64,000 nucleotides of DNA from Streptomyces antibioticus (GTDB lineage Bacteria > Actinomycetota > Actinomycetes > Streptomycetales > Streptomycetaceae). The first letter of the stretch is position 1, and every line of letters begins with the position of its first letter. Location of the stretch: assembly GCF_001514065.1 (NCBI RefSeq), contig NZ_KQ948434.1:186001-250000 (forward strand), in the 5' to 3' direction. Shown here in pieces: positions 35,917 through 44,861 of the stretch. The translations under genes and the position numbers were made by a program. The notes beneath the pieces are model-generated. The model had not been told where the DNA came from and searched no databases. It saw nothing but the letters and a program-made list of their open reading frames with translations.

Positions 35917-36960
35917 TCAGCCGGCTACTCGTACGGCCAGCGCGTCGCCGATCTCCGAGGTGGAGCGGGCGGGCTTGCCGGCGCGCTCGCCGAGGTCGGC
36001 CGAGACGGCGTCCTCGATGCGGGCGGCCTCGGTCTCGTAGCCGAGGTGGCGCAGGAGCAGCGCGACGGACAGGACCGTGGCGGTGGGGTCGGCCTTGCCC
36101 TGGCCGGCGATGTCGGGCGCGGAGCCGTGGACCGGCTCGAACATCGACGGGAACTCGCGGGAGGGGTTGATGTTGCCGCTCGCCGCGACGCCGATGCCGC
36201 CGGAGACGGCCGCGGCGAGGTCGGTGATGATGTCGCCGAAGAGGTTGTCGGTGACGATCACGTCGAACCGGCCCGGGTCGGTGACCAGGTAGATGGTGGC
36301 CGCGTCGACGTGGATGTAGTCGGTGGTGACCTCGGGGAACTCCTCGGCCACCTGGTTGAAGATGTTGGTCCACAGGTGGCCCGCGAAGGACAGCACGTTG
36401 TTCTTGTGGACCAGCGTGAGCTTCTTGCGCGGACGGGCCTGGGCGCGGGCGAAGGCGTCGCGCACGACCCGCTCGACGCCGAAGGCCGTGTTCACGGAGA
36501 CCTCGGTGGCGACCTCGTGCGGGGTGCCCTTGCGGATGGTGCCGCCGTTGCCGGTGTACGGGCCCTCGGTGCCCTCACGGACGACCACGAAGTCGATCGC
36601 CGGCTCGCCCTTGAGGGGCGTCTCGACGCCCGGCAGGAGCTTCGACGGACGCAGGTTGACGTGGTGGTCGAAGAGGAAGCGGAGCTTCAGCAGGAAGCCG
36701 CGCTCCAGGACGCCGGACGGGACCGACGGGTCGCCGATGGCGCCGAGGAGGATCGCGTCGTGCTGCTTGAGCGCCGCCGCGTCGGCGTCGGTGAGGGTCT
36801 CACCGGTGGCGTGGTAGCGCCGGGCGCCGAAGTCGTACTCCTTCGTCTCCAGCTTCACATCCTGCGGAAGGACGGCGGAGAGGACCTTCAGACCTTCGGC
36901 CACGACCTCCTGGCCGATGCCGTCACCGGGAATCACTGCGAGATTGATGCTGCGAGACAT
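35917..36960 (-). CDS. leuB: 3-isopropylmalate dehydrogenase LeuB
   Basis: 347 aa NAD-dependent beta-decarboxylating dehydrogenase; oxidises 3-isopropylmalate on the leucine path. [16 protein letters not shown] at the start, RHEL-like [20 protein letters not shown] and the Mg-binding [20 protein letters not shown] are characteristic. Shorter than the E. coli enzyme and in the actinobacterial form. ATG 36960 starts directly at [12 protein letters not shown]; the extension to 37002 has no conserved sequence. Probably monocistronic: a terminator follows and PAP is divergent. Confidence 0.94.
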   Translation of the reverse strand: MSRSINLAVIPGDGIGQEVVAEGLKVLSAVLPQDVKLETKEYDFGARRYHATGETLTDADAAALKQHDAILLGAIGDPSVPSGVLERGFLLKLRFLFDHHVNLRPSKLLPGVETPLKGEPAIDFVVVREGTEGPYTGNGGTIRKGTPHEVATEVSVNTAFGVERVVRDAFARAQARPRKKLTLVHKNNVLSFAGHLWTNIFNQVAEEFPEVTTDYIHVDAATIYLVTDPGRFDVIVTDNLFGDIITDLAAAVSGGIGVAASGNINPSREFPSMFEPVHGSAPDIAGQGKADPTATVLSVALLLRHLGYETEAARIEDAVSADLGERAGKPARSTSEIGDALAVRVAG

Positions 36961-37001
36961 GTACGGCACCCTACTCCCGCGTCCCATGGGATGACACGAC
37001 A

Positions 37002-37018
37002 TGTCCGCGATACGGACA
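37002..37018. promoter_or_regulatory. Inverted repeat in the leuB promoter region
   Basis: TGTCCG (37002-37007) and CGGACA (37013-37018) flank a 5-bp centre, 42-58 bp before the leuB ATG. Candidate operator; regulator unknown. Confidence 0.4.
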
Positions 37019-37126
37019 CGCCAGGACCGCCCAGGACCGGCCCGGGCTCTGCTGGGCGTCAGCCCTTCGACCGGCGTTCACCCGTACGTATGGCGCTTGT
37101 TGGTCTGCGCTGGGAACTTCACCGGC

Positions 37127-38686
37127 ATGGACCTTCCCGACGTAGGCATCCCGCCGCAGCTCGCCCGCCGGATGAGCATGGCGGAACAGCACGAGTACTT
37201 GCGCACCAAGCTGACCCGGCGGCGCACGCTGGTGACGGCGGGCGCGGTGGCCGGCGGCCTGCTGACCGGTTGCTCCACGGACGGAAACGGTTCATCGCCC
37301 CGTACGGCGGCCTCCGCGTCCGCGACCGGTGAGGCGCCCGGCTCCGCGGTCGTCCCCTTCGGCCGCCACCTCGCCTTCGGCGCCGACCCGCGGACGCAGA
37401 TGCGGGTCTCGTGGCAGGTCCCGGCGGCCGTCCGCAAGCCGTACGTCCGGATCGGCGCCCGCCCCGACGACCTCGGCCGGAGGATCGAGGCCGAGATCCG
37501 CGACCTCCACACCCCCGGCGTCACCGGCGTCCGCCCCACCCTCGACCAGTACTACGTGCACGCGGCCCTGGACGATCTGCTCCCCGGCACGACGTACTAC
37601 TACGGCGTCGGCCACGACGGCCTCGACCCGGCCGCCCCCGAACACCGCTCGACGATCGCGTCCTTCCGCACCGCGCCCACCCGCCCGGAGAAGTTCGTGT
37701 TCACGGCCTTCGGCGACCAGGGCGTGAGCAAGGCCGCCGCCGCCAACGACGACCTCCTGCTGAAGCAGGACCCGGCCTTCCATCTGCACGCGGGCGACAT
37801 CTGCTACGCCGACGTCAACGGCCGCGGCGAGAAGGCGGACGGCTACGACCCTGCGTACTGGGACCTGTTCCTGAAGCAGAACGAGCAGATCGCGCGGTCG
37901 GTGCCGTGGATGGTGACGACCGGCAACCACGACATGGAGGCCTGGTACTCCCCCGAGGGCTACGGCGGCCAGCTCGCCCGCTGGTCCCTCCCGGACAGCG
38001 GCTTCGACGCCCGCACGGCACCGGGCGTGTACTCCTTCACGTACGGCAACGTCGGCTTCGTGGCGCTGGACGCCAACGACGTGTCGTACGAGATCCCCGC
38101 CAACCTCGGCCACACAGGCGGGAAGCAGACGGCGTGGCTGGACGACCGGCTCGGGGAGCTGCGCAAGGAGGTGGACTTCGTCGTCGTCTTCTTCCACCAC
38201 TGCGCGTACTCGACGTCGGCGCACGCCTCGGACGGCGGGGTGCGCGAGGAGTGGCTGCCGCTGTTCGCGAAGCACCAGGTGGACCTGGTGATCAACGGGC
38301 ACAACCACGTCTACGAGCGGACCGACGCGATCAAGGGTGGCGAGGTGGGCCGGCGGGTGCCGATCGGCGCGTCGACCGATCCGACGCGGGACGGGATCGT
38401 GTACGTCACCGCGGGCGGAGGCGGCAAGGACCTGTACGGCTTCCCGGCGGGCGCGAAGGAGAGCTACGAGGGCCAGGTGCGCGACGTCGACTCCGTCGAC
38501 ACCTTCCAGTGGACGAAGTCACGGGCCACGAAGGCGGAGACGGTGGAGTGGTCGCGGGTGCGCTACCGGGGGTTCTCGCTGCTCAAGGTGGAGGCGGAGA
38601 GCGGCAGCGCGCCGCGGCTCAGGGTCTCGGCGCTCGCGCAGAACGGGGAGCGGATCGACCATTTCGAGGTGCGGCGCGGGCGGTGA
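37127..38686 (+). CDS. Tat-exported lipoprotein purple acid phosphatase / metallophosphoesterase
   Basis: 519 aa. Signal region TKLTRRRTLVTAGAVAGGLLTGC combines a twin-Arg motif with a lipobox, implying Tat export and lipid anchoring. An N-terminal fibronectin-like purple-acid-phosphatase domain precedes the dimetal core: FGDQG, HAGDICYAD, TTGNHDME, FFHHCAY and INGHNHVYER, the complete PAP ligand series. Phosphomonoester hydrolysis outside the membrane is expected, perhaps for phosphate scavenging; I did not find a clear PHO box. ATG 37127 chosen; the ATG at 37172 is an alternative. Divergent from leuB. Confidence 0.88.
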   Translation: MDLPDVGIPPQLARRMSMAEQHEYLRTKLTRRRTLVTAGAVAGGLLTGCSTDGNGSSPRTAASASATGEAPGSAVVPFGRHLAFGADPRTQMRVSWQVPAAVRKPYVRIGARPDDLGRRIEAEIRDLHTPGVTGVRPTLDQYYVHAALDDLLPGTTYYYGVGHDGLDPAAPEHRSTIASFRTAPTRPEKFVFTAFGDQGVSKAAAANDDLLLKQDPAFHLHAGDICYADVNGRGEKADGYDPAYWDLFLKQNEQIARSVPWMVTTGNHDMEAWYSPEGYGGQLARWSLPDSGFDARTAPGVYSFTYGNVGFVALDANDVSYEIPANLGHTGGKQTAWLDDRLGELRKEVDFVVVFFHHCAYSTSAHASDGGVREEWLPLFAKHQVDLVINGHNHVYERTDAIKGGEVGRRVPIGASTDPTRDGIVYVTAGGGGKDLYGFPAGAKESYEGQVRDVDSVDTFQWTKSRATKAETVEWSRVRYRGFSLLKVEAESGSAPRLRVSALAQNGERIDHFEVRRGR

Positions 38687-38744
38687 GGCCCGCGCCGCAC
38701 CCCGGTGCGGGTGCGGCTCCCGGATCTTTGTGCGGCGGCTGGCC

Positions 38745-38876
38745 TCAGTGGCCGGTCGAGCCGCCGTTGTCACGGCGGTCGAGGGCGCGCTGGAGGGCGG
38801 CCACGGCGTTCTTGCGGTCGGACTCGCTCGTGCGGGTGGTGTGACGGACTCGACGGCGGGCGGTCGTCTCGGCCAT
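38745..38876 (-). CDS. Conserved small basic protein (43 aa)
   Basis: Minus-strand frame starting MAETTARRRVRHTTRTSESD and ending RRDNGGSTGH. GGAG lies 9-10 nt before the ATG, codon usage is typical, and I have the impression that this small protein recurs in Streptomyces genomes. Arg-rich N-terminus followed by a short amphipathic helix (KNAVAALQRALDRR). Function unknown; nucleic-acid binding is possible from charge. It sits alone between the phosphatase (convergent) and the LysR gene. Confidence 0.65.
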   Translation of the reverse strand: MAETTARRRVRHTTRTSESDRKNAVAALQRALDRRDNGGSTGH

Positions 38877-39095
38877 GAGGGATCGACTCCTTCGAATTCA
38901 TGGAAGGCAACGGAGTTGCGAGACGCCGGAAGGGGCGGGGAGCGGTGGGCGGCAGGGGTTGCCTGCACGGGCCCGGCTCACGACCGCCATTCGCTTGATC
39001 GAGCGAGACGTTCGGCTTCTACAAAGCTAAGGGAGGAGGCCGGGTCTGTCTCCACAATTACTCGGACTTCCTACTATCTGAGACGGTGGATTGGG

Positions 39096-40010
39096 TCACA
39101 CGGCCCTGAGCTGCGGTTTTACAGAATCGGGGGTGGGCTTGGCGTGGGCCCGCAGCTCGCGGACCAGGGCGCGTACGGCGGCCGTGGCGGCGAGTTCGGG
39201 GGTGGTGACGTAACCGACCCGGCGAGTGGGCCGGTCGGGACCGAGATCGGTGATCTCTGTCGACAGCGGCGCTCCGGTCAGGGAGAGCGCGGGCATGATC
39301 GCCATTCCGAGGCCACTGCTCACCATCGAGAGCACCGCACCGTCGTCCTCGGCGCGGACGGTCGCGGTGGGGATCCAGTCCTGGGCGGCCCACCAGGTGC
39401 GGGTGTAGGAGGAGCAGTTCTCCATCCAGTCGACCAGGGGCAGTGAACGCGGGTCGGGGTGACCGGCCGGGTGCACCAGGGAGTACGGCTCCTCCAGGAG
39501 TACGTCCCCCACGAGCTCCGGCGGGACCGGGGTGCTGGTGCCGAAGGTGGCGATACCGAGGTCGGCCCGCCCTTCCGCCACCGCGCCGGCGGTCCCGGGC
39601 CCGACCTCGCGGACGACGGTGACGGTCGGCTCCAGCGCGGGGTGCCGGGCGGCGAGGCGTTCGAGCACGGGCGGGAGCAGATGGAGGGCCGCGCTGCGGA
39701 AGGCGGCGATGCGGAGCGGTCCGGCGACCTCGCCGGGCGAGCCGCTGCGGGTCTCGGCCACCAGCACCTCCAGCATCCGCAGCACCCGCCGCCCGTGCGA
39801 GACGGCCCGCGCCCCCGCCGGGGTCGGCCGGGCCCCGAACCGCCCCCGCTCGAACAGCACCACACCCAGCTTGCGTTCGATGCCGCGCACGGCGTGGGAG
39901 ACGGCGGACTGGGTGGTGCCGAGCCGTACGGCGGCAGCCGAGAAGCCGCCCTCCTCGGCGACGGCGACGAGGATGCGCAGCTCCTGCGGCGCGAGATCGA
40001 CGGTGCTCAC
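39096..40010 (-). CDS. LysR-family transcriptional regulator
   Basis: 304 aa. N-terminal winged HTH (LAPQELRILVAVAEEGGFSAAAVRLGTTQSAVSHAVRGIERKLG), then a periplasmic-binding-like effector domain. I chose GTG 40010 with GGGAG 7 nt upstream over GTG 40025, which lacks a site. Divergent from the MDR oxidoreductase 104 bp away, the classical LysR arrangement, so regulation of that gene is a reasonable inference. Confidence 0.87.
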   Translation of the reverse strand: MSTVDLAPQELRILVAVAEEGGFSAAAVRLGTTQSAVSHAVRGIERKLGVVLFERGRFGARPTPAGARAVSHGRRVLRMLEVLVAETRSGSPGEVAGPLRIAAFRSAALHLLPPVLERLAARHPALEPTVTVVREVGPGTAGAVAEGRADLGIATFGTSTPVPPELVGDVLLEEPYSLVHPAGHPDPRSLPLVDWMENCSSYTRTWWAAQDWIPTATVRAEDDGAVLSMVSSGLGMAIMPALSLTGAPLSTEITDLGPDRPTRRVGYVTTPELAATAAVRALVRELRAHAKPTPDSVKPQLRAV

Positions 40011-40114
40011 TTCCGGGCTCCCCACCTGCGGCTATGAGGGCGGCTCATGGATCCGCCCGTTGCATGAGCCCAACCCTCTGCCCGGCCGGGGCATTCCTCC
40101 GTACGTTCCCGCTC

Positions 40115-41107
40115 ATGACCGACATCGCGCTCACCGTCCAGCAGACCGCCCGCCCGACCGGCTTCCCGACGCCGGACCACTTCCGCTTCGCGGAGTCACC
40201 GGTGCCCGAGCCGTCCCCAGGCACGGCGCTGGTCGAGAACCTCTACTGGTCGGTCGACCCCTATCACCGCGAAATGATGGACGGCGACTTCGAGTTGAAC
40301 GCCCCGCTGGAGGGCCGCACGCTCGGCCGCGTGATCGCGTCCCGCACGCCCGAGCTGCCGGAGGGCGCGATCGTCTTCCACCGGCAAGGCTGGCGCACCC
40401 ACGCCGTGGTCGGCCCGACGGACGCCAGACGCGTCCCCGAGTACCGAGGCGTCCCGCTGTCGGCGCACTTGAGCGTGCTCGGTGGCACGGGCCTGACGGC
40501 GTACGTGGGGCTGACCAGGATCGCCGGGCTGCGCGAGGGCGACGACGTCTTCGTCTCCGCGGCGGCCGGCGGCGTCGGTACGGCGACGGGCCGCTTCGCC
40601 CGCCTCCTGGGCGCGGGCCGTCTGATCGGCAGCGCCGGCTCGCCCGCCAAGGTCCGGTATCTGACGGAGGAGGCCGGCTATGACGTGGCCTTCGACTATC
40701 ACGAGGGGCCGGTGCGGGACCTGTTGGCGAAGGCGGCCCCGGACGGCATCGACGTCTTCATGGACAACGTGGGCGGCGACCACCTGGCCGCGGCGATCGG
40801 CGCGCTCCGGGAACGCGGCCGCGTGGTCCGGATCGGCACGGTGGGCCAGTACAACCTCCCGGGCACCACCCAGGCCGACTTCAACCACGCGGACGTGGTC
40901 GAGAAGAGCCTGCGCATCGAGGGCTTCCTGGTGCGCAACTACAGCGATGCACAACGGGAGTTGGAGGAGTTCGCCGTCCCGCACCTCCAGCGCGGCACGC
41001 TCGCCCTCGACGAGACGGTGGTCGACGGCTTCGAACGGATCGTGGAGGCGTTCCTGCTGATGCTGCGGGGCGGGAACACGGGGAAGATCCTGGTGCGGGC
41101 GGCCTAA
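40115..41107 (+). CDS. NADP-dependent MDR-family oxidoreductase (CurA/alkenal-reductase type)
   Basis: 330 aa medium-chain reductase without the zinc ligands of alcohol dehydrogenases. Features: WSVDPYHREMM near residue 50, the nucleotide-binding AAAGGVGTATG, DYHEGPV, and FMDNVGGDHLAAAIGAL followed by GTVGQYN. These match the leukotriene-B4/curcumin-reductase group that reduces activated double bonds with NADPH. ATG 40115 is the only start that gives the conserved N-terminus. Divergent LysR gene likely senses a substrate. Confidence 0.87.
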   Translation: MTDIALTVQQTARPTGFPTPDHFRFAESPVPEPSPGTALVENLYWSVDPYHREMMDGDFELNAPLEGRTLGRVIASRTPELPEGAIVFHRQGWRTHAVVGPTDARRVPEYRGVPLSAHLSVLGGTGLTAYVGLTRIAGLREGDDVFVSAAAGGVGTATGRFARLLGAGRLIGSAGSPAKVRYLTEEAGYDVAFDYHEGPVRDLLAKAAPDGIDVFMDNVGGDHLAAAIGALRERGRVVRIGTVGQYNLPGTTQADFNHADVVEKSLRIEGFLVRNYSDAQRELEEFAVPHLQRGTLALDETVVDGFERIVEAFLLMLRGGNTGKILVRAA

Positions 41108-41153
41108 CCCCTCAAAGGCGCTTGACCGGTGCGGTGACCCATGATGGACTGAC

Positions 41154-41183
41154 CTAACCACTAAAGATGACTTAAGAGGTTAG
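41154..41183 (+). promoter_or_regulatory. Inverted repeat upstream of the dehalogenase-like gene
   Basis: CTAACC (41154-41159) pairs with GGTTAG (41178-41183), with an inner AAG/CTT match. The repeat ends 5 nt before the ATG and overlaps the ribosome-binding site region (AGAGG), so it could be an operator or a translation-limiting hairpin. Confidence 0.4.
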
Positions 41184-41188
41184 ACGCC

Positions 41189-42067
41189 ATGGCCACCGCT
41201 CACCGCACCACCACCGTCCGCGGCCTCGACATCCACTACCGCGAGGCCGGTCCCGCCGACGCCCCGGTCCTCCTCCTGCTCCACGGCTTCCCCACCAGCT
41301 CGCACATGTTCCGCGAGCTGATCCCCCGCCTCGCCGACCGGTACCGCCTCATCGCCCCCGACCACATCGGCTTCGGCCGCTCGGCGGCCCCGGACGCCGC
41401 CGACTTCCCGTACACCTTCGCCGAACTCGCCGACATCACCGGCGAGTTCACCGAACAGCTCGGCATCGAGCGGTACGCGCTCTACATCCAGGACTACGGC
41501 GCCCCGATCGGCCTGCGGCTCGCCCTCGCCCACCCCGAGCGCGTCACGGCGATCGTCACGCAGAACGGCAACGCCTACGAGGAGGGGCTGGGGAAGGAGG
41601 CCTGGGCGCCGGTGCTCGCGCTGATCGCGGGGCGGACGCCGGAGACGGAGGCGCCGGTGCGCGAGATCAGCTCACCGGAGGGCATCAAGTGGCAGTACCT
41701 GCACGGCGTACCGGAGGAGTACCGGGCGCTCGTCGCGCCGGAGGCGTACGAGCACGACGCGGCACTGATGGCACGCCCCGGGCAGCCGGAGATCCAGCTC
41801 GACCTGATCTCCGACTACGGCTCCAACTTCGCTCTCTACCCGGCCTTCCACGAGTACTTCCGCACCAGCCAGGTCCCGCTCCTCGCCGCCTGGGGCGCCC
41901 ACGACGAGATCTTCGTGCCGGCCGGCGCGCTGGCCTTCCAGCGCGACCTCCCGAAGGCCGAGATCCATCTGCTCCCCACGGGCCACTTCGCCCTGGAGAC
42001 CCACGCGGCGCAGATCGCGGACCTCATGCGGGATTTCCTGGACCGGCACCTGCTGCCCACGGGATGA
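41189..42067 (+). CDS. Alpha/beta hydrolase, haloalkane-dehalogenase/epoxide-hydrolase-like
   Basis: 292 aa. The oxyanion loop HGFPTSSHMF and the nucleophile elbow IQDYGAP have Asp instead of Ser, as in haloalkane dehalogenases and epoxide hydrolases; the acid is in WGAHDEIFV and the base His in TGHFALE. The usual halide-binding Trp after the nucleophile (QDW) is Tyr here, which argues against proven dehalogenation. No signal peptide. AGAGG precedes the ATG. Transcribed alone and closed by a strong terminator. The substrate cannot be told. Confidence 0.85.
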   Translation: MATAHRTTTVRGLDIHYREAGPADAPVLLLLHGFPTSSHMFRELIPRLADRYRLIAPDHIGFGRSAAPDAADFPYTFAELADITGEFTEQLGIERYALYIQDYGAPIGLRLALAHPERVTAIVTQNGNAYEEGLGKEAWAPVLALIAGRTPETEAPVREISSPEGIKWQYLHGVPEEYRALVAPEAYEHDAALMARPGQPEIQLDLISDYGSNFALYPAFHEYFRTSQVPLLAAWGAHDEIFVPAGALAFQRDLPKAEIHLLPTGHFALETHAAQIADLMRDFLDRHLLPTG

Positions 42068-42071
42068 CCGA

Positions 42072-42097
42072 AGGGGCCGGACAACAGCCCGGCCCCT
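42072..42097. terminator. Bidirectional terminator between the hydrolase and pruA
   Basis: AGGGGCCGG (42072-42080) pairs perfectly with CCGGCCCCT (42089-42097), 8-nt loop, between convergent stops at 42067 and 42117. Confidence 0.8.
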
Positions 42098-42116
42098 CAG
42101 CTCATGTGACCCGACG

Positions 42117-43748
42117 TCAGCCCATGTGCGGGTACGTGTAGTCGGTCGGCGGGACCAGGGTCTCCTTGATGGCGCGGGTCAGGGTCCAGCGCATCAGGTT
42201 CTGCGGGGCACCGGCCTTGTCGTTGGTGCCGGAGGCGCGGCCGCCGCCGAAGGGCTGCTGGCCGACGACGGCGCCGGTCGACTTGTCGTTGATGTAGAAG
42301 TTGCCGGCCGCGTAGCGGAGCTTCTCCATCGTGTACGCCGCCGCCGCGCGGTCGGACGAGATCACCGAACCGGTCAGGGCGTAGTCGGACGCCGACTCCA
42401 TCTGGGTCAGCATCTCGTCGTACTGGTCGTCCTCGTAGACGTACACCGCGAGGAACGGGCCGAAGTACTCGGTCGTGAAGACCTCGTTCTCCGGGTCGGA
42501 GCACTCGACGACCGTCGGGCGGACGAAGTAGCCGACCGAGTCGTCGTACGAGCCGCCCGCGACGATCGTGCAGGTGGGGTCGGACTTGGCGCGGTCGATG
42601 GCGGCCTTGTTCTTGGCGAACGCGCGCTCGTCGATGACCGCGCCGATGAAGTTCGACAGGTCGGTGACGTCGCCCATGGTCAGGTAGTCGACCTCGGCCG
42701 CGAACTCCTCCTTGAAGCCGGAGTTCCAGATCGACGCCGGGATGTAGGCGCGGGAGGTGGCGCTGCACTTCTGGCCCTGGTACTCGAAGGCACCGCGGGT
42801 CAGGGCGGTCTTGAGGATCGCCTTGTCGGCGCTCGGGTGGGCGACGACGAAGTCCTTGCCGCCGGTCTCGCCGACCAGACGCGGGTAGGAGCGGTACTTC
42901 TCGATGTTGTTGCCGACCGTCTTCCACAGGTACTGGAAGGTCTTGGTGGAGCCGGTGAAGTGGATGCCGGCGAGATCGCGGTGCTCAAGGGCGACCTTGG
43001 AGACCTCGATGCCGTCGCCGGTGACCAGGTTGATGACGCCCTTCGGCAGGCCCGCCTCCTCCAGGAGCTGCATGAGCAGCACGGCGGCGTGGGTCTGCGT
43101 CGGGGACGGCTTCCACACGACCACGTTGCCCATCAGCGCGGGCGCGGTGGGCAGGTTGCCCGCGATGGCCGTGAAGTTGAACGGCGTGATCGCGTAGACG
43201 AAGCCTTCGAGCGGGCGGTGGTCGAGACGGTTCCAGACGCCCGGGGAGTTCGCCGGGGGCTGCTCGGCGAGCAGGTCGCGGGCGTACTTGACGTTGAAGC
43301 GCCAGAAGTCGACGAGCTCACAGGGGGTGTCGATCTCGGCCTGCTGGGCGGTCTTGGACTGCCCGAGCATGGTGGAAGCCGCGAGGGTCTCGCGCCACGG
43401 ACCGGCCAGCAGCTCGGCCGCGCGCAGGATGATCGCGGCGCGGTCGTCGAAGGCCATCGCGCGCCAGGCGGGGGCGGCGGCGAGGGCCGCGTCGATCGCG
43501 TCCTGGGCGTCCTGCTGGGTGGCGTTGCCATAAGTACCCAGGCGGGCCTTGTGGTTGTGCGGCTGTACGACGTCGAAGCGCTCGCCGCCGCCCATCCGCT
43601 TCTCGCCGCCGATGGTCATCGGCAGGTCGATCGGGTTGTCGGCCAGCTCCTTGAGCTTGGCCTCCAGACGGGCGCGCTCGGGCGAGCCGGGGGCGTAGCC
43701 GTGCACCGGCTCGTTGACGGGGGTGGGGACCTGGGTCACAGCGTCCAT
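42117..43748 (-). CDS. pruA: L-glutamate gamma-semialdehyde dehydrogenase (P5C dehydrogenase)
   Basis: 543 aa aldehyde dehydrogenase, second step of proline catabolism: P5C/glutamate semialdehyde plus NAD to glutamate. Catalytic Cys-328 is in YQGQKCSATS and Glu-294 in VGETGGKDF; PFNFTAIAGNLPTAPALMGN and PFGGGRASGTNDK are typical for RocA/PruA. Lies 38 nt after putA on the same strand, making a two-gene operon. AGGAG about 10 nt before the ATG. Confidence 0.95.
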   Translation of the reverse strand: MDAVTQVPTPVNEPVHGYAPGSPERARLEAKLKELADNPIDLPMTIGGEKRMGGGERFDVVQPHNHKARLGTYGNATQQDAQDAIDAALAAAPAWRAMAFDDRAAIILRAAELLAGPWRETLAASTMLGQSKTAQQAEIDTPCELVDFWRFNVKYARDLLAEQPPANSPGVWNRLDHRPLEGFVYAITPFNFTAIAGNLPTAPALMGNVVVWKPSPTQTHAAVLLMQLLEEAGLPKGVINLVTGDGIEVSKVALEHRDLAGIHFTGSTKTFQYLWKTVGNNIEKYRSYPRLVGETGGKDFVVAHPSADKAILKTALTRGAFEYQGQKCSATSRAYIPASIWNSGFKEEFAAEVDYLTMGDVTDLSNFIGAVIDERAFAKNKAAIDRAKSDPTCTIVAGGSYDDSVGYFVRPTVVECSDPENEVFTTEYFGPFLAVYVYEDDQYDEMLTQMESASDYALTGSVISSDRAAAAYTMEKLRYAAGNFYINDKSTGAVVGQQPFGGGRASGTNDKAGAPQNLMRWTLTRAIKETLVPPTDYTYPHMG

Positions 43749-43786
43749 GAGATCCGTAACTCCTTGTACGTGAGCGGGTGTTCGGG

Positions 43787-44713
43787 TCAGCCCTTGGTGA
43801 GGGTCGAGCGGACGAAGAAGAGGAGGTTCGCCGGCTTCTCCGCCAGACGGCGCATGAAGTAGCCGTACCAGTCCGTGCCGTAGGCGGTGTAGACGCGCAT
43901 GCGGTGGCCTTCCGCGGCGAGCCGCAGATGCTCGTCGCTGCGGATGCCGTACAGCATCTGGAACTCGTACTCGTCGAGCTTGCGCCCGGCCTTGCGGGCG
44001 AGTTCCTGGGCGATGGAGATGAGGCGCGGGTCGTGGGAGCCGATCATCGGGTACCCCTCGCCCTCCATCAGGGTCTTGAGGATGCGGACGTACGCCTTGT
44101 CGATCTCGTGCTTCTGCTGGTACGCGACCTCGGCGGGCTCCTTGTACGCGCCCTTCACGATCCGGACGCGGCTGCCGGCGTCGGCGAGGCGGCGGGCGTC
44201 GGCCTCGGTGCGGAAGAGGTACGCCTGGATCACGCAGCCGGTCTGCGGGAAGTCCTTCCGCAGCTCCTCGTGGATGGCGAACATCGAGTCGAGGGTGGTG
44301 TGGTCCTCGGCGTCCAGGGTCACGGTCGTCCCGATGGCTGCGGCAGCCTCGACGACAGGGCGGACGTTGGCGAGCGCCAGCTCGTGGCCGCCGTCCAGTG
44401 CCTGCCCGAACATCGACAGCTTGACGGACATCTCGACCCGCTCGCCGAGGCCGAGGTCACGCAGCCGGTCGACCAGCGCGAGATAGGCGTCGCGGGCGGC
44501 GTAGGCCTGCTCGGGGGTGGTGATGTCCTCGCCGACGACGTCCATCGTCAGTTCGAGGCCCTGGTCGGTGAGGTTCTCGATGATCGGCACGACGTCGTCC
44601 ACGGTCTCGCCGGGGATGAAGCGGTCGACGACCTGCTTGGTCACCGGGGCCGCCGAGATCAGGCGTCGCATCCGGTCGCTGCGCGACGCGGCAAGAATCA
44701 CGGGACCCAGCAC
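43787..44713 (-). CDS. putA: Proline dehydrogenase
   Basis: 308 aa monofunctional FAD-dependent proline dehydrogenase (TIM barrel), giving P5C for the next gene. Recognisable: GETVDDVV, VSVKLS-like EMSVKLSMFGQ, DAEDH, IQAYLFRT, RIVKGAYKEP and QMLYGIRSD; the C-terminal RRLAEKPANLLFFVRS helix places the substrate-binding Arg residues. GTG 44713 has GGAGG 7 nt upstream, and translation from an earlier frame would add non-conserved residues. First gene of the putA-pruA operon, divergent from a PucR-type regulator. Confidence 0.93.
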   Translation of the reverse strand: MLGPVILAASRSDRMRRLISAAPVTKQVVDRFIPGETVDDVVPIIENLTDQGLELTMDVVGEDITTPEQAYAARDAYLALVDRLRDLGLGERVEMSVKLSMFGQALDGGHELALANVRPVVEAAAAIGTTVTLDAEDHTTLDSMFAIHEELRKDFPQTGCVIQAYLFRTEADARRLADAGSRVRIVKGAYKEPAEVAYQQKHEIDKAYVRILKTLMEGEGYPMIGSHDPRLISIAQELARKAGRKLDEYEFQMLYGIRSDEHLRLAAEGHRMRVYTAYGTDWYGYFMRRLAEKPANLLFFVRSTLTKG

Positions 44714-44784
44714 GGGGCACCTCCACAAGAACCAGCAGATAGAACCACCGTGAAACCTAAGGATCCCTCCGATCGTCGACCATC

Positions 44785-44794
44785 GACAGCTGTC
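44785..44794. promoter_or_regulatory. Palindrome between putA and the PucR-type regulator
   Basis: GACAGCTGTC is a perfect 10-bp palindrome 72-81 bp before the putA GTG and 67 bp before the regulator GTG. A second pair, CGCAGA/TCTGCG, lies at about 44807-44840. Candidate binding site for the adjacent regulator. Confidence 0.45.
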
Positions 44795-44861
44795 ACGCAT
44801 CCGTGCCGCAGATCTCAGACAGATGTATGAAAGGTCTGCGATCGTGCGGGAGAATGCCTGA

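Noticed and set aside
42117..44713. Bifunctional PutA fusion of the two proline enzymes
   Set aside because: Two separate frames with a 38-nt gap, each with its own ribosome-binding site.
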